A DNA stretch of 12,530 bases. Source: Asterionellopsis glacialis (lineage: Eukaryota > Bacillariophyta > Plagiogrammaphyceae > Rhaphoneidales > Asterionellopsidaceae). The position numbers were made by a program, and so were the translations under genes. Of this stretch, positions 7,975 to 12,530 are shown piece by piece. Numbering within the stretch: position 1 is the stretch's first letter; each line of letters opens with the position of its first letter. Location of the stretch: the NCBI GenBank assembly GCA_014885115.2, contig WKLE02002326.1, positions 1-12,530 on the forward strand, in the 5' to 3' direction. Under the pieces are notes generated by a model. It searched no databases. It was not told where the DNA came from and saw only the letters and a program-made list of their open reading frames with translations.

Positions 7975-8062
7975 TGGACCAGGACAGACAAGATGATGTG
8001 ATCATGTCATCAAGCGGACAGACGCAAACGTGCAGTGATGCACTGCATTCATGCGTGAACGC

Positions 8063-8070
8063 TGACGTCA
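8063..8070. promoter_or_regulatory. CRE palindrome TGACGTCA in the 5' LTR (site 2)
   Basis: Second perfect TGACGTCA, 96 bases downstream of the first. It is conserved in the right LTR at 12273-12280 within the shared context TGACGTCACAAGCAAAGC, although neighbouring CpG positions have changed. Conservation in both copies suggests it was part of the functional LTR promoter. Confidence 0.55.
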
Positions 8071-8409
8071 CAAGCAAAGCATATTGAAATCCACTACGCA
8101 GCAGAAGCATGATGTGTCACACTGGAACATGGTGACGCGCCAGCCCGGTGCACTCTCATTGCCTGCCTCAGGAAGTTTGGTTCACATGTTAAAACCGAAC
8201 TCCATTGGAATCCAAACTCTAAGGAGATCCGCCATAGGATCCCGTACTGAATTGGGTCAAGAAGACGAATTGGTGAATTGTCCAGTATTTTTAGCAACTA
8301 GTTAAAAAAGCTCATAATTTATTCACTCTAACAAAACTCAGTCTATTTTCTATCACTTTTCAATATTGTTGTCAGCATAGTGCATAATGTTAACACTGCA
8401 TGCAAAAAG

Positions 8410-8425
8410 TGGTAAGTAACTATCC
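8410..8425 (+). other. Candidate primer binding site
   Basis: TGGTAAGTAACTATCC begins ten bases after the inferred LTR end. Primer binding sites begin with TGG because they pair with the CCA end of a tRNA, and TGGTA would fit a tRNA ending in UACCA. The tRNA is not identified, and the distance from the LTR is somewhat larger than usual, so this is tentative. Confidence 0.35.
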
Positions 8426-8455
8426 GATATTATTCCAATTCCAAGCAACTCAACC

Positions 8456-9463
8456 ATGAAAGTTGTTACACCTAACCAAGGCAATGGTCAAAGCTACCCG
8501 CTGCCTCCTATCCCGCTCAAGATTCCAAGCACGGAAGAGCAGAAGTTAGCTAAAGTGCAGTACGCAAAAGTCAGTCTGCTATTGAATCCCGGAGACCAAA
8601 ACTCTGAAGAGAAGTACACTATGGAGTTCCCATACTTTAGTCACAGATCTCCTAGAGAACTACTGGACTGGTTCAATAATCTGGACCAAGTGATTTGCGG
8701 TCAGCGTATCACAACCGGGCCCGCTCACTTCTCAATGGTCCGTGCTTTACTACATGGAGAAGGCCTGCGTGTATTCAATGCTGCAGCTACCCAACTTGGA
8801 AACAAGACAGTGGAGCACTTCAAGTTGGTCAGAGACGACCTCAAGAAGCATTTTTTCCCACTTAAGGCGCTCATGAAGCAGAAACGCTACATGCGCCGAT
8901 TCCTAAGGAAGCCACATGAACTGACATCCAAAGAGTACCAAGCTGCTCTTCACACACTTAATGGCTACTTAGAAAAGTTCCCTGGAGCAGATGAGAACTC
9001 AAAGCTCTCCAACAAAGAGTTACTTGAGATCCTTGAATTTGGAATTCCTGCTACTTGGAGCAAGGAAATGACACATCAAGGATTTGACCCTCAGGATAAA
9101 GGCCTGCCAGCGTTTCTGGAATTTCTGGAATGTATGGAAGTTACGGACGATATAGGAGACCCTTCAGGCCCTAGAACCAAAGATAAGCTGCCTCATAAGG
9201 ACAAACCTAATAATCCAACAAATGGCCAAGATGGCAAAGATCAGCATCAGAAAGATGGCAGAAAGGAAGAACAGCCAAAATACAAGCGCCCGTGGTACAA
9301 TAAGTACGACAAGCAGAAATTGAACGCCATGGCTGTTCAAGTCAAAGATTCATTGACTAAGAGGTCCATTCAATATTCAAATAGCCCAAATTTGATGAGC
9401 GGAAGGCCATTGAATGAGAATGTCATGTCAACGAGACAGAAGGTCAACAATCATACAATATGA
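8456..9463 (+). CDS. Gag (capsid-like) protein of the Ty3/gypsy element
   Basis: The best-preserved ORF of this element, 335 codons from ATG 8456 to TGA 9463, beginning 55 bases after the 5' LTR. Residues about 50-235 form the helical capsid-type domain seen in retrotransposon Gag proteins: FPYFSHRSPRELLDWFNNLD, the VRDDLKKHFFP segment, MKQKRYMRRFLRKP, LLEILEFGIPATW and FLEFLECMEV. Residues 235-300 are a Lys/Asp/Gln-rich linker. No CCHC zinc knuckle is present. The last 30 or so residues (SPNLMSGRPLNENV onward) resemble the strand region of the protease rather than Gag, so a deletion appears to have joined the Gag linker directly to mid-protease. The protein would package element RNA in particles. 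The ATG is the first in frame after the LTR. The ORF is open but probably lacks its nucleocapsid part. Confidence 0.85.
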   Translation: MKVVTPNQGNGQSYPLPPIPLKIPSTEEQKLAKVQYAKVSLLLNPGDQNSEEKYTMEFPYFSHRSPRELLDWFNNLDQVICGQRITTGPAHFSMVRALLHGEGLRVFNAAATQLGNKTVEHFKLVRDDLKKHFFPLKALMKQKRYMRRFLRKPHELTSKEYQAALHTLNGYLEKFPGADENSKLSNKELLEILEFGIPATWSKEMTHQGFDPQDKGLPAFLEFLECMEVTDDIGDPSGPRTKDKLPHKDKPNNPTNGQDGKDQHQKDGRKEEQPKYKRPWYNKYDKQKLNAMAVQVKDSLTKRSIQYSNSPNLMSGRPLNENVMSTRQKVNNHTI

Positions 9464-9645
9464 TAATTGGATGCAAGCTCCTAGAAGAACTAGGTATGAT
9501 ACTTGACTATAAACAGTGCGTAATGACTTGGGAGGACACAGAAGTCCCAATGAAATTGACTGATTATGAGACCAAGGAATCGTACAGCATGCTACAGGAA
9601 CTCACCAAGCCGACTAGTGGACAAGATATTGGCCACTACCTTTGA
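9460..9645 (+). pseudogene. C-terminal remnant of the aspartic protease
   Basis: Overlaps the Gag stop by four bases in another frame. It begins MIIGCKLLEELGMILDYK, which matches the conserved C-terminal block of retropepsins (the I-I-G-x-x-L-L-x-x-L-G pattern), then VMTWEDTEVPMKL. The catalytic D-T/S-G and the flap are not found upstream, in Gag or in other frames. The protease is therefore a broken remnant unable to process the polyprotein. The frame is lost near 9630, where the RT linker continues in another frame. Confidence 0.7.
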
Positions 9646-10507
9646 TAAGGCTGACCTAGACAAAGTGACAAGGTCATGCCAGCATCTGCCTCCTAAGGAC
9701 AGAACAGCTTTAAACACACTACTTAAAAAGTATGACCCTCTATTTGACAGTACTCTGGGCATGTGGAATATTGACCCAGTCAGTATAGAAAAAAGGAAGG
9801 CTCCAAACCCTACCATGGAAAAGCCTATCCTGTACCACACATGTAAGATTGATTACTTAGAGAAGAGGTAGAACAGCTCGTATGTATAGGAGTATTACAA
9901 AAAGTCAACAGGTCCAAATGGGCAGCACCTAGCTTCCCATGACCTAAGAAAAATGACACTATCAGGTTTATTTCTGACTTTAGGAAACTGAACAAATGTA
10001 TCATACAGCACCTGTTACCTATGCCTCATATTCAGGAATTACTTACAAAACTTGAAGGTTTCTCATATGCGTCATCTTTAGACCTAAATATGGGATACTA
10101 TCACATACAACTAGATGCAGACGCTAGCAAGCTATGCACAATTGTACTACCTACCATGGGGAAAGTACGAGTACTTACGCCTACCCATGGGAGTAGCAAG
10201 TTCAGTGAACATTTTCCAAGAGAAGATGAGCGAACTTATGTGTGGACTAGAATTCGTACGCGTGTATATTGATGATCTATTGCTCCTTACAATGGACAAT
10301 TTCAAAGATTACATACACAAGATGGATCTAGTACTACAACGACTACAGGAAGCGGGACTTAAAGTCAACATGGAGAAATCCTCCTTTGGACAAACCGAAA
10401 TGGATTATCTTGGATTCCACGTATGTCCTAAGGGCATAAGGCCATTAAATCATAAGGTCTCTGCCAAATTAAACATAGCACCACCTACGACTACTAAAAA
10501 GATATGA
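9566..10507 (+). pseudogene. Ty3/gypsy reverse transcriptase, three frame changes
   Basis: Frame one (to 9871) holds the spacer ILATTFDKADLDKV, LNTLLKKYDPLFDSTLGMW. The frame then changes near 9835-9861 and reads EEVEQLVCIGVLQKV, SKWAAPSF, a TGA at 9940-9942, PKKNDTIRFISDFRKLNK and MPHIQELLTKLEGF. Motif A follows as ASSLDLNMGYYHIQLD. A tandem CTAC duplication at 10147-10154 shifts the frame again to WGKYEYLRLPMG, NIFQEKMSEL and motif C VYIDDLLLL (YIDD at 10265-10276), followed by LQEAGLKVNMEKSSF and DYLGFHV (thumb). It ends at TGA 10505-10507, beyond which the same frame runs into RNase H. The motif order and YIDD are typical of Ty3/gypsy. All catalytic aspartates are present, but the breaks make it non-functional. 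Confidence 0.9.
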
Positions 10508-11000
10508 TCTTTTGTAGGAATGGTCAATTTCTACAAGCAAATGTGGATACACAGATCCCACATACTGGCTCCTCTAACTAAGCTACAAGGTAAAGGGGTT
10601 AAGTTCAAATGGGAAAAGGAACAACAAATAGCCTTTGATAACATAAAGAAGATTTTAGCCAAAGAAGTACTATTGTCCTACCCTGACTTCAACAAGTCTT
10701 TTCACATATACACTGATGCCAGTAAATACCAACTAGGGGCAGTTATCACACAAGACAACAAGTGCATAGTATTCTATAGTAGGAAACTTCCCGATACTAA
10801 ACTAAATATGACACCTGCAATCAAGAACTATTATCAATTGTAGAAGTACTTAGAGAATACTGGTACCTCCTACTTAATCACTGTATAATCATACATACGG
10901 ATCATATAAATCTAACCTAAAACAAATGTCAAACCAAACGTCACGCATGCTGGCAATGGTTCATAGAAGAATTTTCACCCAAACTACGCTATATAAAAGG
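10508..11000 (+). pseudogene. Ty3/gypsy RNase H domain
   Basis: Continues the RT frame after the TGA with SFVGMVNFYKQMW, HILAPLTKL, KFKWEKEQQIAFDNIKKIL, LLSYPDFNKSFHIYTDASKY (catalytic Asp in TDAS) and YQLGAVITQDNK. At about 10820 the frame shifts and reads ELLSIVEVLREYW (catalytic Glu at 10825-10827) and IIIHTDHINLT (Asp in HTDH). It reaches a TAA at 10918-10920 and resumes with HACWQWFIEEFSPKLRYIKGKH near 10985. The D-E-D residues are all recognisable. The usual end of this domain, leading to an ALSR-type motif, is not found after IKGKH. That suggests a deletion between RNase H and integrase. Confidence 0.85.
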
Positions 11001-11089
11001 CAAGCACTCTCATCTTGAAGAAAGGTTTCATAGGGGCAGGAAATCTTACAGCCTTATCTGCTACAAAAATAAAATATGCTTTCCGTCAA

Positions 11090-11622
11090 TTCTACAGAAA
11101 CAAATGGTACAATGGTACCACATGTACTTATGTCATCCCGGAAAGACTGGTACCAAAGAGACAATACAACAGCACTTATGGTGGCCAAAACTGCTCAAAC
11201 ACGTAGCGACCTACTGCAAAACATGCCACATCTGTCAGCTGAACAAGAGTCAAAGTAAGAAGTACGGACACCTTCCTGAAAAAGATGCAGAAGCTATGCC
11301 ATGGGACCACCTATGTGTAGATCTCATAGGACCTTATGCAATCTCAAGAAAAGGTCACAAGGATCTCACCCTACGCTGCATTACCATGATTGACCCAGCT
11401 ACAGGATGGTTCAAGATTGCCCCTTGGTCCAAAAGGAGCAGTAACAAAATCGCGAACATAGTAGAACAACAGTGGTTTGCACAATACCCAAAGCCTACGC
11501 AAGTTGCTTTTGACCAAGGCACGGAATTCATGAAGGACTTCCGTAGTATGTTAGACAATGAACATCATGTCAAACGTAAACCAATCACTACCTGTAACCC
11601 ACAGGCAAATGCCATCAAGTAG
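11090..11622 (+). pseudogene. Integrase, zinc-binding and catalytic core domains, ending at a TAG in place of the catalytic Glu
   Basis: Same frame as the end of RNase H. The zinc-binding domain reads WYHMYLCHPGKTGTKETI then CKTCHICQLNKS, giving the HHCC set. The core follows with CVDLIGPY (first Asp codon 11320-11322), TMIDPATGWFKIAPW, and VAFDQGTEFMKDF (second Asp codon 11512-11514), then NPQANAIK and TAG at 11620-11622. Between the second Asp and the TAG there are 35 codons, so the stop replaces the Glu of the D,D35E triad. The family consensus after NPQ.NAI is also Glu, which fits a GAG to TAG change. Integrase would insert the cDNA into the host genome; this copy cannot. The C-terminal part continues in another frame. 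Confidence 0.9.
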
Positions 11623-11630
11623 TGGGTAAT

Positions 11631-12077
11631 ATGATACGATCCCACAAGGTACAACATAGTGCTGGAGAAAACCCCTGAGCCGGTGTACTAGCTGCCGTAG
11701 CATACACCGTACATTCCACTTATCATACTACTCTCCAAGCTATGCCTGGCCAGCTAGTTTTTGGTAGAGATATGATATTTAACGTTCAACACAAAGCAAA
11801 CTGAGAACACATGCATAGTAGGAAACAAGCTAGAATAGCTATCAATAATCAGCGCAAAAACGCTAAGAGAATCGAACACTATTGGAAAGTAGGCCATAAA
11901 GCCCTACTAGAAAACGATAAGTCCAACCCGAGTAAATACAAACAACCACGCAATGGACCATTCATCATCCAACAAGTACACTGCAAGGGTATCCTAACAG
12001 TACAACGTGGACCAGTACTGGACAAACTCAATATTTGTCAGGTTAAGCCTTACCACGCTGCTGCTGCTGCTGCATAA
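11631..12077 (+). pseudogene. Integrase C-terminal region of the Ty3/gypsy element
   Basis: After the TAG, the next collinear frame starts at 11631 with MIRSHKVQHSAGENP. It has TGA at 11676-11678, continues VLAAVAYTVHSTYHTTLQAMPGQLVFGRDMIF, has another TGA at 11802-11804, and is then open from HMHSRKQARIAINNQRKNAKRI to the natural end. This matches the end of the integrase core (the Y-H-T-T, PGQLVFGRD block) and the small basic C-terminal domain (KYKQPRNGPFIIQQV, LTVQRGPVLDKLNICQVKPYH). It ends with six Ala from a GCT run and TAA at 12075-12077, 37 bases before the 3' LTR. The TGA at 11802 stands where I would expect TGG (Trp). No chromodomain is visible. Confidence 0.8.
12057..12074 (+). repeat. 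GCT trinucleotide run at the polyprotein C-terminus
   Basis: Five GCT units followed by GCA encode a short Ala tail directly before the TAA. It is a small microsatellite that can change length without altering the frame. Confidence 0.8.
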
Positions 12078-12100
12078 AAGTCCTAAGTACTAGATTGCTG

Positions 12101-12114
12101 GACATGGGGTCAAG
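12101..12114 (+). other. Candidate polypurine tract before the 3' LTR
   Basis: GACATGGGGTCAAG lies directly against the inferred start of the 3' LTR, where plus-strand primers are expected. It contains a GGGG block but is not a clean purine run, so either the tract has mutated or it is short in this family. Confidence 0.35.
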
Positions 12115-12530
12115 TGCAGTAGGTAAGTTGCAAGACTTGCGCATTATGTCAATCAACCATAGTACGGACGTACCTTGATGCAATTATGTCATGGACTAGG
12201 ACAGACAAGATGACATGATGATGTCATTAAGCGGACAGATGCAAATGTGCAGTGATGCGTTTATGTGAACACTGACGTCACAAGCAAAGCGTATGGAAAT
12301 CCACTCTGCAGCAGAAGCATGATGCGCCATGCCGAAACATGGTGACGTGCCTGCCTGATGCACTCTCATTGGGTGCCTTGGGAAGTTTGGTTCACATGTT
12401 AAAACCAAACTCCATTGGAATCCAAACTCTGTAGATCTGCCATGGGATCCTGTACTGCAATTGGGTCAAGAAGATGAATCAGTGGATTGTCAGGTATTTT
12501 TAGCAACTAGTTAAAATAGCTCATAATTTA
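12115..12530 (+). repeat. 3' LTR of the Ty3/gypsy element, truncated by the window end
   Basis: Starts TGCAGTAGG like the left LTR and aligns with it from 12147 to the last base. The only long gaps are the 16-base segment at 12124-12139 absent on the left, and a loss of about seven bases near 12256. By eye there are roughly 55-60 substitutions over about 385 aligned positions, mostly C/T and G/A. About 79 bases of the expected 3' end lie outside the window, so the target-site duplication cannot be checked. Confidence 0.9.
12273..12280. promoter_or_regulatory. CRE palindrome TGACGTCA in the 3' LTR
   Basis: Equivalent of the second site of the 5' LTR and perfectly retained, although flanking positions differ between the two LTRs. 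The counterpart of the first site is mutated in this LTR. Confidence 0.5.

Larger units (their letters stand above)
7916..8400 (+). repeat. 5' LTR of the Ty3/gypsy element
   Basis: About 485 bp. It starts TGCAGT and ends ACTGCA, a perfect 6-bp inverted repeat of the TG...CA type expected at LTR ends. From 7930 to 8321 it aligns with 12147-12530 almost end to end. Landmark shared blocks include GTCAATCAACCATAGTA near the start, GTTTGGTTCACATGTTAAAA in the middle and TTTTTAGCAACTAGTTAAAA near the end. It lacks 16 bases present in the right LTR at 12124-12139. The last 79 bases have no counterpart in the window because the right LTR is truncated, so the exact 3' boundary rests on the inverted-repeat ends alone. 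Confidence 0.85.
7916..12530 (+). mobile_element. Ty3/gypsy LTR retrotransposon, decayed, right end cut by the window
   Basis: Bounded on the left by an LTR (7916-8400) and on the right by a second, partial copy from 12115. Inside, in order, are Gag, the C-terminal part of an aspartic protease, RT (YIDD), RNase H (TDAS, HTDH) and integrase (HHCC and D-D-35-E type). The integrase after RNase H identifies Ty3/gypsy. The internal region is only about 3.7 kb, shorter than usual for the family. The shortfall fits the missing protease active site and Gag zinc knuckle and a shortened region between RNase H and integrase. At least six in-frame stops (9940, 10505, 10918, 11620, 11676, 11802) and several frameshifts make it non-autonomous. 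LTR divergence by eye is high, so the insertion is old. The orientation is opposite to that of the YR element. Confidence 0.93.

Noticed and set aside
8084..8305. Open readings on both strands inside the LTRs (also 12196-12408)
   Set aside because: LTR sequence is regulatory, the readings are not conserved between the two LTRs in frame or length, and they have no protein-like features.
2496..11804. TGA as a reassigned sense codon, since most in-frame stops in both elements are TGA
   Set aside because: The TGA sites fall at positions expected to be Arg as well as Trp, TAA and TAG also interrupt the frames, and frameshifts are present. Decay through transitions explains the pattern better.

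Overview
The window is eukaryotic repeat DNA made almost entirely of two decayed retroelements of different classes, arranged head to head. There is no bacterial-style gene organisation, no rRNA or tRNA gene, no CRISPR array and no clearly intact host gene. The protein style of both elements (a Gag-RT-tyrosine recombinase polyprotein and a Ty3/gypsy Gag-Pol) resembles what I recall from diatom genomes. My best guess for the host is therefore a diatom or another marine stramenopile alga. That is inference without a database search.

Minus strand, about 7485 down to position 1 and running off the window: a tyrosine-recombinase (YR) retroelement with DIRS-like gene order. In coding order it holds a Cys/His-rich N-terminal Gag segment (about 7485-6944), a long coiled-coil Gag segment (6943-6116), a Gag-like helical domain (6115-5031), an unrecognised module (4970-4500), a reverse transcriptase with YVDD (4499-2496), an RNase H split by a frameshift (2495-1469), a linker (1468-1326) and a tyrosine recombinase (1351-1). 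The recombinase catalytic Arg, second-box Arg and Tyr are all visible. Most of the coding region lies in one reading frame, broken by TGA/TAA codons and a few small frameshifts. It looks like an old copy of an element that encoded one or two very long polyproteins.

Middle, 7486-7915: about 430 bp with no convincing gene. It probably holds the 5' leader or terminal repeat of the YR element plus flanking DNA, and it contains a perfect 10-bp inverted repeat at 7658-7688.

Plus strand, 7916 to the window end: a Ty3/gypsy LTR retrotransposon. The 5' LTR is 7916-8400 (TGCAGT...ACTGCA ends). It is followed by Gag (8456-9463), a protease remnant without its active site, RT with YIDD, RNase H, and integrase (HHCC, D, D, then a TAG exactly where the D35E glutamate should be). 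The 3' LTR begins at 12115 and is cut by the window end. The order RT-RNase H-integrase places it in Ty3/gypsy rather than Ty1/copia. The two LTRs differ at roughly 15% of aligned positions by eye, mostly transitions and often CpG versus TpG/CpA, so the insertion is old. Both LTRs carry the CRE palindrome TGACGTCA, twice on the left and once on the right.

Neither element looks able to move on its own. The most interesting material is the large YR retroelement, with its unusual Gag, its unidentified module before the RT and its non-canonical recombinase box II.
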